NCBI RefSeq assembly: GCF_001700315.1 | Contig: NZ_MASJ01000042.1 | Location: 47,643 to 111,642, forward strand | Length of the DNA stretch: 64,000 nt | Direction of reading: 5' to 3' | Origin: Caryophanon tenue | GTDB taxonomy: Bacteria; Bacillota; Bacilli; Bacillales_A; Planococcaceae | Shown here: positions 8,464 through 17,047 of the stretch, piece after piece | How the letters are laid out: every line of letters starts with the position of its first letter | How positions within the stretch are numbered: position 1 is the first letter of the stretch | Program-made: the position numbers and the translations under genes | Notes under the pieces: model-generated | The model's database searches: none | What the model was told of the DNA's origin: nothing | The model's input: the letters and a program-made list of their open reading frames with translations, nothing else

Positions 8464-9613
8464 AGCGTCAATGGCTGCTCTACACGTAATTACGCAACTT
8501 GAACAAGCGGGATACGAGGCAGTGTTCGTCGGTGGTGCCGTACGGGATGAATTGCTAGGTCGCCCTTTCCATGATATTGATGTCGCAACAAATGCGTTGC
8601 CACAAGACGTAAAGCGCGTGTTCCAAAAAACAATTGATGTCGGGATTGAACACGGCACGGTACTCGTATTAGTTGATGGTGAAGGGATTGAAGTGACAAC
8701 ATACCGTACCGAAACGACGTATAGTGACGGTCGCCGCCCTGATGACGTGCTATTTGTTCGGGAGCTACGTGAAGACTTACAGCGCCGTGATTTTACGATG
8801 AACGCGTTAGCGAAACGAGCAAATGGTGACATTCTTGATTATTATAACGGGCAGGCCGATTTACAGCAGCGTATGATACGTGCAGTAGGAGAGCCAGCAG
8901 CACGTTTTGAAGAGGATGCACTGCGCATGCTACGTGCAATTCGTTTTGCAGCACAGCTTGGCTTTACAATTGAGCCTATGACGTTTAACGCGATCCAACA
9001 ACATGCGCAAAAGATTACAGCTATCTCGGTTGAGCGTGTGCAAGCGGAATTTGACAAAATGTTTGTGGCGCCGCACGTAGCAACGGGCATTCATTATTTA
9101 GTCGAAAGTACGTTAGCAGCGCAGCTCGAAGGACATTTTGAAGCAGAGCAGTGGCGACATGTAATATGCGAAACTACTGATATTGCTTGGGCATACTTTG
9201 CAATTTGTTCAAATATGGATGCAACCGCGATAGGGAAAGCGTATCGTTTATCGAATAAGCAAAAGCATTTTATTCGGGATGTCCAGTATTTAGTTGCCGC
9301 GCCGCGCTGGGACGTGATGGATTATTTCCGTTATGATATCGCGGTTTTACAAGCAGCAAATGACGTGAAAAAGTGGCGTAATCTACCCGCATTAACAGCC
9401 GAAGCCATTGCACAAGCGAAACAAGCGTTACCGATTCAGCAAAAAGAACAGCTCGTTGTAAACGGTCAGCACTTCATGATGTGGCGTGATGCCACACGAG
9501 GCCCGTGGTTAAAAGAGGCATTGGCACAGCTATTAGAAGCGGTTGTGCGCGGTGAGGTGCCAAATGACATTGAACACATAAAGGAATGGTATAGTCGTGA
9601 GTGGAACAACTAA
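8453..9613 (+). CDS. cca: CCA-adding tRNA nucleotidyltransferase
   Basis: A 386-residue class II CCA-adding enzyme that builds or repairs the CCA end of tRNAs. The catalytic head shows 'GGAVRDELLGR' (about 26-36), the metal-binding D-x-D in 'HDIDVATNA' (41-43) and the template motif 'RRDFTMNALA' (about 111-120). The rest is the helical neck and body, and the length is normal. The ATG at 8453 has AAGGTGG 9 bases upstream and overlaps the end of bshA, so translation is probably coupled. The gene ends inside birA (17-base overlap). Confidence 0.95.
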   Translation: MASKASMAALHVITQLEQAGYEAVFVGGAVRDELLGRPFHDIDVATNALPQDVKRVFQKTIDVGIEHGTVLVLVDGEGIEVTTYRTETTYSDGRRPDDVLFVRELREDLQRRDFTMNALAKRANGDILDYYNGQADLQQRMIRAVGEPAARFEEDALRMLRAIRFAAQLGFTIEPMTFNAIQQHAQKITAISVERVQAEFDKMFVAPHVATGIHYLVESTLAAQLEGHFEAEQWRHVICETTDIAWAYFAICSNMDATAIGKAYRLSNKQKHFIRDVQYLVAAPRWDVMDYFRYDIAVLQAANDVKKWRNLPALTAEAIAQAKQALPIQQKEQLVVNGQHFMMWRDATRGPWLKEALAQLLEAVVRGEVPNDIEHIKEWYSREWNN

Positions 9614-10583
9614 AGAAAAAGTACTGCAAGCATTACTTGCTTTGCCACAAGAAGCATATGTATCCGGTGAACAATTAGCAACAGCGTGTGGCATTTCTCG
9701 CACAGCAATTTGGAAAGCGATTCAAACGCTCGAACAAGATGGTTACGACATTGAATCCGTACGCAAAAAGGGCTATCGTCTCGCTTCATCGAAGGATTTT
9801 GTCGATCGTGCGCATATTGCACAACATTTACAGACGAAACACATTGGGCAAGTGATTCATTATTATAAAGAGGTAACATCGACGCAAATTATTGCGAGTG
9901 ACCTCGTTCAACAAAATGCGCCACATGGTACGGTAGTTATTGCAGAGGCACAAACAGCAGGGCGTGGACGTATGGCACGTGAATGGGACTCAGCAGCAGG
10001 TAAAGGGATTTGGATGACGATTATTTTGCGTCCTGATTTACCGCCACATCAAGCGCCGCAATTTACACTTGTCGCAGCAGTGGCAGTCGTTAACGCGATG
10101 AAGTCGCTTTACCCAACAATAACGCCTGAAATTAAATGGCCGAACGATATTTTAATCAATGGCAAAAAAACGACCGGTATTTTAACGGAGATGATTGCAG
10201 AAGCAGACCGTGTGCAAGCGTTACTTGTTGGCATTGGCATTAATGTGAACCAGCAAAAAGAGCATTTTCCAGAAGAACTACAGTCTATTGCGACGTCATT
10301 ACGTATGGAAGCAGGCGAAGTGTTAGACCGAGCAGCGCTTGTTGCAGAAATTTGTCGCTATATGGAAAACTATAGCGAACAATATGTGACATATGGTTTT
10401 TCTCGTTTGAAAACATTATGGGAAGAAGCATCGGGCACGATTGGCAAAAATATTCGTGCGACAACATTACGTGAAGTGTTAGAAGGTACGGCGGTTGGCA
10501 TTACAGAAGACGGGGTATTACAGCTACGTCTTGCGAATGGCGATGTGCGCGGCATTTACTCAGCAGATATTGAATTAACATAA
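9597..10583 (+). CDS. birA: Biotin-protein ligase and biotin repressor
   Basis: A 328-residue bifunctional BirA. Residues about 20-55 form a winged helix-turn-helix ('GEQLATACGISRTAIWKAIQ'), marking it as a DNA-binding type rather than ligase only. The ligase domain shows the biotinyl-AMP loop 'GRGRMAREW' (about 122-130), 'KWPNDI' (180-185) and 'GIGINVN' (about 211). It attaches biotin to carboxylase carrier domains and, when loaded, represses biotin genes. A BirA-type operator is present before bioY at about 62.65 kb, so a target lies in this window. Start GTG with AAAGGAA upstream, overlapping cca. Confidence 0.95.
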   Translation: MSGTTKEKVLQALLALPQEAYVSGEQLATACGISRTAIWKAIQTLEQDGYDIESVRKKGYRLASSKDFVDRAHIAQHLQTKHIGQVIHYYKEVTSTQIIASDLVQQNAPHGTVVIAEAQTAGRGRMAREWDSAAGKGIWMTIILRPDLPPHQAPQFTLVAAVAVVNAMKSLYPTITPEIKWPNDILINGKKTTGILTEMIAEADRVQALLVGIGINVNQQKEHFPEELQSIATSLRMEAGEVLDRAALVAEICRYMENYSEQYVTYGFSRLKTLWEEASGTIGKNIRATTLREVLEGTAVGITEDGVLQLRLANGDVRGIYSADIELT

Positions 10584-10592
10584 AAAAGACCG

Positions 10593-10684
10593 TGACACAA
10601 AAAGAAATATCCTTCAGCCAGCAACAACAATGGCTGAAGGATATTTTTCTGCTTTTGGTGCTACGTCAAATAGCGGACGCGTTT
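10593..10684. repeat. Truncated intergenic repeat, hairpin type A (copy R1)
   Basis: A perfect 16-base inverted pair, AAATATCCTTCAGCCA (10605-10620) and TGGCTGAAGGATATTT (10631-10646), is followed by the sequence 'GGTGCTAC...AGCGGACGCG' that also follows the hairpin in full copies at 48.98 and 63.29 kb. The rest of the element is missing. It lies between convergent birA and nagZ, with T-rich flanks on both sides, and probably ends transcription from both. Confidence 0.8.
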
Positions 10685-12130
10685 TTATTGTGATGATTGC
10701 AGTAATTGTCGCATCGTGTCATTCCATGTGGCGATGGAAAATTGCTTCACACTTGCTTCACCGAGCATCTGTTTTTGACGTAACACACGTAATACGCTTG
10801 TATTAATGCGCTCCTCCGTTAAAACACCTTGTTCTACAGCTTCTATAATCGCCTGCTGCGCAGTGAGGGCATTTGCTAAGCCATGTCCAATGAGCACAAG
10901 GTCACTGCCTGCTACTAATGTTTGTACGGCGGTGTCGGCAATCGGCATGTCAAGCGCATCCATTGTAATATCATCGGTAACGACTAATCCTGTATAACCA
11001 AGCTCCTGGCGTAAAAGTTCTGTAATAACAGCAGGAGATACAGAGGCGGGTAACGTATCATCGAGCGCTGGAATGAGTAAATGTCCGACCATAATCATTG
11101 GTGCCTGTTCTTGAATGGCTTCGATAAACGGTACAAGCTCTACGTCATACAATTGTTCTTTTGAATGAGACAACACAGGCAGCGCATGATGTGAATCAAT
11201 ATCGGTGTCACCATGCCCAGGGAAATGTTTCATCGCTGTTAGTACATGTGCCTCCGTTAAACCATGATGAAACGCAAGAGCGTACTGAGAAACGATTGAT
11301 GCATCGTCACTAAAGCTGCGCGTGCCGATAACGGGATTTTTAGGATTGCTGTTAACATCCATAACGGGCGCGAAGTTTACTTGAATACCATATGCAAGTA
11401 GTGCTTGTCCTAAATGATTTGCAATGCGTTCAATTTCCGCTGTTGAATGGTTATTCGCTAATGTTGTGGCAGTCGGAATAGACACGAGTTCGTCCGGTAA
11501 GCGACTAACATTGCCCCCTTCTTCATCAATACTTATCCAAAGAGGGTAGGTATGTTCAAGTGCATGAAAGTTTGTTGCAAATTGCTGAAGTTGTGTGTGG
11601 TCTACAATGTTTTTTGAAAATAAAATGATATTGCTGATGTGCTGTTCCTCAACTGCACGGCGTAATTCTTCAGTGATGGTTGTGCCTTCAAAGCCGGTAA
11701 TAATGAGCTGTCCAATCTTTTCATCAAGTGGCATGTCATAAACCGTTTGTTTGAGTGTTGGTGCGTTTCGTGTGATGCGGAGCGTTGTCACGACATCACT
11801 GGCGTCCCACGTTAATGTGTGAAGGTCATCTAGCGTGTACGGTGATGTTAGTTGTAGCTCGTTTAAAACGTCCGTTGTTACCGGTTCTATTTCTTTTGTA
11901 ATGGCTGTAATAATGCCATGCTCATGTTCATACGAAATATGCTCTTTTGGAATGGTATCTGCGAGCATCGTAATGCCCAGTGTGGCGTTTGTTTGGAACA
12001 TATTTTTAGCATCTTGCAGTTGGAGTTCAAAGTAGCTCGTATCAATGGGCTGTGGCTGTTGTTCTTCGGTTGTTGGTGTACAGCCGCTTACAACTAACAA
12101 CATAACGAGCAAAATGAATGTGTGACGCAT
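10685..12130 (-). CDS. nagZ: Beta-N-acetylglucosaminidase lipoprotein, GH3 family
   Basis: A 481-residue secreted lipoprotein. The N-terminus is a hydrophobic signal ending in the lipobox VVSGC (Cys about residue 18), so it is tethered to the outer face of the membrane. After a linker, the catalytic GH3 barrel carries the NagZ loop 'KHFPGHGDTDIDSHH' (about 300-313), whose Asp-His pair acts in catalysis. NagZ removes N-acetylglucosamine from muropeptides during wall recycling. The C-terminal extra domain of B. subtilis NagZ is absent or short. The start at 12130 is set by the lipobox distance and GGGGG upstream. The gene interrupts the usual birA-panB order. Confidence 0.9.
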   Translation of the reverse strand: MRHTFILLVMLLVVSGCTPTTEEQQPQPIDTSYFELQLQDAKNMFQTNATLGITMLADTIPKEHISYEHEHGIITAITKEIEPVTTDVLNELQLTSPYTLDDLHTLTWDASDVVTTLRITRNAPTLKQTVYDMPLDEKIGQLIITGFEGTTITEELRRAVEEQHISNIILFSKNIVDHTQLQQFATNFHALEHTYPLWISIDEEGGNVSRLPDELVSIPTATTLANNHSTAEIERIANHLGQALLAYGIQVNFAPVMDVNSNPKNPVIGTRSFSDDASIVSQYALAFHHGLTEAHVLTAMKHFPGHGDTDIDSHHALPVLSHSKEQLYDVELVPFIEAIQEQAPMIMVGHLLIPALDDTLPASVSPAVITELLRQELGYTGLVVTDDITMDALDMPIADTAVQTLVAGSDLVLIGHGLANALTAQQAIIEAVEQGVLTEERINTSVLRVLRQKQMLGEASVKQFSIATWNDTMRQLLQSSQ

Positions 12131-12360
12131 AGAAATCCCCCTTGTTTGTATAATAAAATAGACGCGTATTTTTTTTTTTGTTATAGTAGGCGTGTAGGAC
12201 AGTATCCGTTTGTGAACTGTACCTCTTCTTAATTTACCATAAACTACAAAAAATCTGCCTTGATCTTGAACGAAGACAGGGACGGAAGAAAACAGCACAC
12301 TTTATGACGCCATATGTAGGCTTATTTAGCCATGCATCATAGCGGAACCAGTACGCCTTG
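12131..12360. other. Divergent intergenic region nagZ/panB, 5' part
   Basis: About 230 bases with a long T-tract near 12170 and no supportable reading frame. It must hold the nagZ promoter (minus strand) and probably the panB promoter, but I cannot assign convincing -35/-10 pairs. No T-box or riboswitch core is recognised. Confidence 0.4.
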
Positions 12361-12361
12361 T

Positions 12362-12394
12362 ATCTTTCTGTCCTTTTGACAGAAAGATTTTTTT
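12362..12394 (+). terminator. Perfect hairpin with T-run in the panB leader
   Basis: ATCTTTCTGTC (12362-12372) pairs over 11 bases with GACAGAAAGAT (12378-12388) and is followed by six T's. It ends about 30 bases before the panB start, so it is either a terminator of upstream transcription or an attenuator in the panBCD leader. No antiterminator is obvious by eye. Confidence 0.7.
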
Positions 12395-12426
12395 GTTTTC
12401 TTCCACCTTTTAGAAGGAGGAAATGT

Positions 12427-13263
12427 ATGAAAACGACAGCACAGTTTTTACAAATGAAAGCGCATGGCGAAAAAATCGTCATGGTGACGGCGTATGATTA
12501 CGCACAAGCAACATTAGCAGAGCAAGCCGGTGTTGATATGATTTTAGTTGGGGATTCGCTAGGGATGGTCGTGTTAGGCTATGATTCAACGATGCGTGTC
12601 ACAGTAGAGGATATGATTCATCATAGCAAAGCAGTACGTCGCGGTGCGAAAGATACATTTGTCGTGGTCGATATGCCATTTGGTAGCTATCACGGTGATG
12701 TCAATGACACATTGCAAACGGCGGTACGTATCATGCAAGAAACAAACGCCAATGCAGTAAAGGTTGAAGGAGCAGGCGAAGTAATTGAGGTAATTCGTAA
12801 ACTGACGTCAGCTGGCATTCCAGTCGTGGCACATTTAGGTTTACAACCCCAATCAGCGGGCGTGCTTGGTGGCTACAAAGTGCAAGGAAAGACGGCAGAA
12901 CAAGCCGAGGCACTTATTCGTGATGCACAAGCTGTACAGCAAGCAGGAGCATGCGCGGTCGTATTCGAATGTATTCCGCATCAATTAACGGAAATGATTT
13001 CACGTCAATTAGTCATTCCGACAATTGGTATTGGTGCAGGTGTAGAAGCGGATGGGCAAGTGCTTGTATACCATGATTTATTAAAGTTTGGGGAGCACCG
13101 TGTACCGAAATTTGTCGAAATTTTTGCAGATGCAGGGCGTGTGATGCGCGAAGGACTAGCAGGTTATACACAAGCGGTGAAAAATGGGACATTCCCAACG
13201 CTTGCGCATAGCTTTACGATGCAAGAAGAGCAGTTAGATCAGTTGTACGGAGGCGTAAAATAA
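12427..13263 (+). CDS. panB: 3-methyl-2-oxobutanoate hydroxymethyltransferase
   Basis: A 278-residue TIM-barrel enzyme, the first committed step of pantothenate synthesis (ketopantoate from 2-oxoisovalerate and methylene-tetrahydrofolate). Conserved stretches are 'VTAYDYAQA', the metal-binding '[12 protein letters not shown]', 'VEGAGEV' and '[10 protein letters not shown]'. The ATG at 12427 follows AGAAGGAGGAAATG and gives the standard N-terminus. The next gene, panC, begins one base after the stop, so panBCD is a tight operon. Confidence 0.95.
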   Translation: MKTTAQFLQMKAHGEKIVMVTAYDYAQATLAEQAGVDMILVGDSLGMVVLGYDSTMRVTVEDMIHHSKAVRRGAKDTFVVVDMPFGSYHGDVNDTLQTAVRIMQETNANAVKVEGAGEVIEVIRKLTSAGIPVVAHLGLQPQSAGVLGGYKVQGKTAEQAEALIRDAQAVQQAGACAVVFECIPHQLTEMISRQLVIPTIGIGAGVEADGQVLVYHDLLKFGEHRVPKFVEIFADAGRVMREGLAGYTQAVKNGTFPTLAHSFTMQEEQLDQLYGGVK

Positions 13264-13264
13264 G

Positions 13265-14116
13265 ATGCAAGTATTGAAAACAATTGCCGCATTACAGACA
13301 TTTATTTGCAATGCGAAACGCCAACAGCAAACGATTGGTTTTGTGCCGACAATGGGCGCATTACATGATGGGCATTTAACGTTAGCGAAAGCAGCGCGTG
13401 AGGAGCACGATATTGCGATTATGAGCGTGTTTGTCAATCCGACGCAGTTTGGTCCAAATGAAGATTTCGATGCGTATCCACGCGATTTAGCACGCGATGT
13501 GGCGCTTGCTACATCGGTTGGTGTCGATGCGATATTTGCACCATCTGTTGCGGAAATGTATCCACATGACGGCGGCATTCGTCTTCATGCAGGGCGTCAA
13601 GCAACGATGCTGTGCGGGGCAAGTCGTCCAGGGCATTTTGATGGTGTGCTACAAGTCGTTGCCAAACTGTTTCACTTAGTACAACCGGACGTTGCCTATT
13701 TCGGTCAAAAGGATGCACAACAAGTGGCAATTATTGAGACAATGGTACGCGATTTTAATTTCCCAGTGGTCATTCGCAGTGTGCCGATTGTGCGTGAAGA
13801 CGATGGTTTAGCAAAATCTTCACGCAATATGTATTTGACTGAAACTGAGCGAGTAGAGGCGCCGCAATTATATGCGGCATTACAACTCGCAAAAGATGTA
13901 CTGCTTAACACGCATCATGTTGAGAAAGCGATTGATGCGGCAACAGCGCATATTACAACGCATACAACAGGTCGTATCGATTATATTGAAGTATTATCGT
14001 ATCCAGATTTAGCACCGGTCGATGATAGTACAACACAAGTGGTATTAGCATTAGCGGTTTATATTGGCAAGACGCGTCTCATTGATAATTTAATGATAAA
14101 TTTAGGGGGAAACTAA
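13265..14116 (+). CDS. panC: Pantothenate synthetase
   Basis: A 283-residue enzyme that condenses pantoate and beta-alanine with ATP. It shows the nucleotidyltransferase HIGH-like motif in '[11 protein letters not shown]' (residues 28-38), '[18 protein letters not shown]', the pantoate-binding 'YFGQKDAQQ' (about 147-155) and the KMSKS-like 'AKSSRNMYL' (about 178-186). Length and order are normal. It is preceded by GGAGGCG inside the end of panB and followed by panD after one base. Confidence 0.96.
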   Translation: MQVLKTIAALQTFICNAKRQQQTIGFVPTMGALHDGHLTLAKAAREEHDIAIMSVFVNPTQFGPNEDFDAYPRDLARDVALATSVGVDAIFAPSVAEMYPHDGGIRLHAGRQATMLCGASRPGHFDGVLQVVAKLFHLVQPDVAYFGQKDAQQVAIIETMVRDFNFPVVIRSVPIVREDDGLAKSSRNMYLTETERVEAPQLYAALQLAKDVLLNTHHVEKAIDAATAHITTHTTGRIDYIEVLSYPDLAPVDDSTTQVVLALAVYIGKTRLIDNLMINLGGN

Positions 14117-14117
14117 A

Positions 14118-14501
14118 ATGTTTCGTATGATGATGAATAGCAAAATCCACCGCGCTACGGTTACACAAGCGGATTTAAATTATGTTGGCTCCATTACAAT
14201 TGATCAAGATATTTTAGATGCAGTAGGGATGCTCCCAAATGAAAAAGTGCATATCGTCAATAATAATAATGGTGCGCGTTTTGAAACGTATATTATTTCA
14301 GGAGAGCGTGGTAGCGGTGTTATTTGTGTCAACGGTGCGGCAGCGCGTCTTGTACAAAAGGGGGATATCATCATTATTATGTCGTATGTATATGTTGACA
14401 ATGCAGAAGCGGCAGAACATCAGCCAACTGTAGCAATTATGGGTGAAGGTAATCACATTAAAGAAATGATATCGTACGAGCCAGAAGCGACAGTAATGTA
14501 A
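14118..14501 (+). CDS. panD: Aspartate 1-decarboxylase precursor
   Basis: A 127-residue proenzyme that makes beta-alanine for PanC. The self-cleavage site is G24-S25 in 'NYVGSITID', which generates the pyruvoyl cofactor on Ser25 of the alpha chain. '[11 protein letters not shown]' and the substrate-binding 'VNGAAARL' are intact, and the length is standard. The RBS is AGGGGGAAAC, at the end of panC. A perfect terminator follows. Confidence 0.96.
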   Translation: MFRMMMNSKIHRATVTQADLNYVGSITIDQDILDAVGMLPNEKVHIVNNNNGARFETYIISGERGSGVICVNGAAARLVQKGDIIIIMSYVYVDNAEAAEHQPTVAIMGEGNHIKEMISYEPEATVM

Positions 14502-14560
14502 AAATAAAGAAATCACACCTACACATATAGTCAAGAAAATGATAACTTGGTAAAATTTAC

Positions 14561-14594
14561 ACAATAACAATCTCATTGTTATTGTGTTTTTTTT
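14561..14594 (+). terminator. Terminator of panBCD
   Basis: A perfect 11-base stem, ACAATAACAAT / ATTGTTATTGT, with a three-base loop is followed by G and eight T's. Confidence 0.9.
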
Positions 14595-14608
14595 GACGAG
14601 GGGATAAA

Positions 14609-15175
14609 ATGTATTCATTTATGGTGTTTTTACACATTGTTGGTGTCTTGCTGATGTTTGGTGCAGTGAGTTTAACGCTCGCTGCGATGGTTGGTTTGCT
14701 CGTAGCACGACATGTAATGATATTGCGGACGTGGGCAAACTTTGCAGTGAAAATGGATGGTTTATTGCCACCGAGTGCGGTGTTTGTCATTGGACCTGGG
14801 ATTTATTTAACGATAAGTGCTTGGGGATGGCAAACTGCTTGGATTAATATGTCACTAGTGTTATTGCTATTTATGTGCATGGCAGGTCCAGTGATTAATT
14901 TACCACGTTTAAAGCGAATTGCTGCAGCTGCAAATGAGCATCCGTTAGAGCACATGTCGGAGGCGCTGCAAATCGAATGTCGCAACGTCGTTTTGTGGCG
15001 AAGTGTGTCAATGATGGCACTACAATTAATAGCGATTGTTTATATGATGACGATGAAGCCAAGCATTATTGGGGCAATTGTCGCTGTGATGGTGTGCACG
15101 ATTATCGGTCTCGTACTCGCGCAGTTCGCGTTATATTCGACAACAAAACGTCCAGAAATGATAAATAATCGTTAA
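14609..15175 (+). CDS. Membrane protein, DUF2269-like
   Basis: A 188-residue integral membrane protein. Four or five hydrophobic helices are evident (about residues 4-30, 50-68, 78-100, 128-147 and 152-172). The first helix pattern 'FLHIVGVLLMFGAVSLTL' and the loop 'GPGIYLTISAWGWQTAWINMSL' resemble DUF2269 (predicted integral membrane) proteins, but I am not certain of the family. No catalytic motif is seen. It has a good GAGGGG ribosome site and stands alone after the panD terminator, before another uncharacterised gene on the same strand. Confidence 0.6.
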   Translation: MYSFMVFLHIVGVLLMFGAVSLTLAAMVGLLVARHVMILRTWANFAVKMDGLLPPSAVFVIGPGIYLTISAWGWQTAWINMSLVLLLFMCMAGPVINLPRLKRIAAAANEHPLEHMSEALQIECRNVVLWRSVSMMALQLIAIVYMMTMKPSIIGAIVAVMVCTIIGLVLAQFALYSTTKRPEMINNR

Positions 15176-15220
15176 GAAATTAGCCATTATTTCGATAGTA
15201 AACAAAAGAGAGGTGGCTTT

Positions 15221-15997
15221 ATGACGACACTTTATCCATTTGAACAGTTACCGGATGCAGGGCGCAAGCAAACCGTTTGGCAATACGTGCAAGCCATTCG
15301 CCAATGCAAGGACCGCCAGCATCCGATTTATCAATTTTTCATGGCACAAATTACGCAACAAATTCAAGTCGATTTTCAATTATATGGTTTGCAGACAGTT
15401 GAAGTGGAGCAGCTAACTGTGTATGACAGACCACGATTCATTATGCACAATGTTGAGCCGATTTGGGCAGCACGTCTGACGACTTTATTTCAGCAGGCGC
15501 ATGTGCCGTTTTTAACAGCTGTTCAGCAACATGCTGCAAAAGCATTTATGTACCGCGTTGTAGATGGACAATTTGAAGCGGTACAGCAAGCTCCGATAGA
15601 CCCGACGATTCAGTATGCAATCTTACAGCAAGTCATGCCGGTAGCACCATTAGGTATTTGTACTGAGCATATGACCGATGCGGAAGTGGCATGGGTGCGC
15701 GATATGTTTGAAGCGCAAATTGCGATGAGTGTACGCACCGTGCAAAATTATATGACCTTATTATTAGCGCGTGCGATTGATGAAGTAGAAGACGCATTGC
15801 CTCTTAGTGAAGAAACATTGTATTGGGAAAGTTTCGGGAGCCGTTTCCGTGATGATACACTATTATTTACAGCAGAGGGTCAGTATATTTGTACATTTTT
15901 AGCGTATATGGCAGATGACAGCTTACAGCAGCAATTTATGCTGTATGACCGTGCTGAAATGATGGACCAGTACGCATATATTAGTTCATCTGTGTAA
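15221..15997 (+). CDS. Uncharacterised soluble protein, 258 residues
   Basis: Real coding is supported by length, an AGAGGTGG ribosome site and a terminator straight after the stop. I do not recognise the family. The protein is soluble, rich in Gln and aromatic residues, with no signal peptide and a single cysteine pair spaced far apart. The N-terminal part ('TVWQYVQAIRQCKDRQHPIYQFF') looks helical. A central 'LGICTEHMTDAEVAWVRDMFEAQI' and a C-terminal 'WESFGSRFRDDTLLF...GQYICTFLAYMADD' suggest a mixed alpha/beta fold. It may be co-transcribed with the membrane protein 45 bases upstream. Confidence 0.6.
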   Translation: MTTLYPFEQLPDAGRKQTVWQYVQAIRQCKDRQHPIYQFFMAQITQQIQVDFQLYGLQTVEVEQLTVYDRPRFIMHNVEPIWAARLTTLFQQAHVPFLTAVQQHAAKAFMYRVVDGQFEAVQQAPIDPTIQYAILQQVMPVAPLGICTEHMTDAEVAWVRDMFEAQIAMSVRTVQNYMTLLLARAIDEVEDALPLSEETLYWESFGSRFRDDTLLFTAEGQYICTFLAYMADDSLQQQFMLYDRAEMMDQYAYISSSV

Positions 15998-15999
15998 CA

Positions 16000-16039
16000 A
16001 AAAAAGCCGTCCGAGCATAAATGCTCAGATGGCTTTTTT
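16000..16039. terminator. Bidirectional terminator
   Basis: AAAAAAGCC...GAGCAT and ATGCTC...GGCTTTTTT pair around a short loop, with A- and T-runs at the ends, between convergent genes. Confidence 0.85.
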
Positions 16040-16044
16040 CATTA

Positions 16045-16461
16045 TTATTGTAGAGGGAAGTCAACCGTTTGTGGTGCTGTCCCTTTTTTATCGTGTAGTG
16101 TAATACGGATTGGTTCAATTTGAATGGCAATCATATCGCTTTCTTTTTGGAAAATGCTGCGAAGCGTGTTGACGATTTTAAGTTTTAATTCATCGTCTCG
16201 AAAATCGGTTACTTTTGCTTCGATTTCGATATACGACGCATCTGGGTCGGTGTTTGTATAGCCAAGTAAAATATGCGTATACGGATTTTTTTGTAAATCG
16301 AGCACCTTTTCAGAATCCTCAAGTGTGCGTGTAAACAATGTAAACTCTTCATGTGTAAATGTCATGTAGCGAGAGTACGGTTGTTCATTGTGTACAGTCG
16401 TCATGACACCAATTTTATTATTTTTTAAAATATCGAGTATTTTTTCTTTTACATGTTCCAT
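16045..16461 (-). CDS. Pyridoxamine 5'-phosphate oxidase-fold protein (GSP26-like), copy 2
   Basis: A 138-residue split-barrel flavin-binding-type protein. The pattern 'IGVMTTVHNEQPYSRYMTF' followed by 'TLFTRTLEDSEKVLDLQKNPYTHILLGY' is that of the general-stress-protein-26 branch of PNPOx-like proteins. These bind FMN or F420-like cofactors, and their substrates are generally unknown. A paralogue lies 23 bases upstream on the same strand and aligns end to end, indicating a tandem duplication with strong divergence. GAGAGGAG lies before the ATG. Confidence 0.8.
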   Translation of the reverse strand: MEHVKEKILDILKNNKIGVMTTVHNEQPYSRYMTFTHEEFTLFTRTLEDSEKVLDLQKNPYTHILLGYTNTDPDASYIEIEAKVTDFRDDELKLKIVNTLRSIFQKESDMIAIQIEPIRITLHDKKGTAPQTVDFPLQ

Positions 16462-16484
16462 TTGTATATCGCTCCTCTCTATTT

Positions 16485-16898
16485 TTACGGCAGTGGCACT
16501 TCTTGCTGTTGGTCGCCTGTTTTATTCATAATGCGTAAACGCGTTGGCGTTACTTTTAAAACAAGCATATCGGAAGGGTCATTGAAATAGGCATCTTTAA
16601 AGTGTTGCACAAATTGCTCTTTAATTGTGGCATCATCATATTCAGATACCGTCGCCTCAATTTCTAAAAATTCTTCCAGTAAGTCATTATTTTCATAGCC
16701 GTATAAAATGTGAGTGCGCGGGTTTGCGAGTAGTTCATGTACTTTTGGTGCGTTTTTGGATGTTACGGTATATAACGTAAACCCTTCATTATAAAATGTC
16801 ATATAGCGTGTATATGGTTTACCGTCATGAACAGACGCTAATGTACCGACACGCTCATTCGATAAAATGCTTAATGCTGTTTCTTGAACATCTAACAA
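16485..16898 (-). CDS. Pyridoxamine 5'-phosphate oxidase-fold protein (GSP26-like), copy 1
   Basis: A 137-residue protein and paralogue of the next gene, sharing 'VGTLASVHDGKPYTRYMTFYNEGFTLYT' and 'NPRTHILYGY'. I place the start at the TTG at 16898. The more upstream GTG at 16907 overlaps the ribosome site itself (AAAGGGG), whereas the TTG has normal spacing and gives an N-terminus of the same length as the paralogue (13 residues before the first barrel strand). Substrate and cofactor are unknown. The two genes form an operon and are divergent from dinG. Confidence 0.75.
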   Translation of the reverse strand: MLDVQETALSILSNERVGTLASVHDGKPYTRYMTFYNEGFTLYTVTSKNAPKVHELLANPRTHILYGYENNDLLEEFLEIEATVSEYDDATIKEQFVQHFKDAYFNDPSDMLVLKVTPTRLRIMNKTGDQQQEVPLP

Positions 16899-17047
16899 AT
16901 GAATCACCCCTTTAACATGTATAGTAATGATTACCCTATGAGAAAGTCACTTAAACGAATTATGAGATTTTAACGTAAAAACATGACCGATAAAGCAGGA
17001 GTATGGTACACTTTTTTCTATTATGAAGATAGTGAGTTGAGTAGCGA

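Noticed and set aside
12236..12360. T-box or riboswitch in the nagZ-panB gap
   Set aside because: No T-box sequence, specifier stem or known aptamer core could be recognised; only the simple hairpin is supported.
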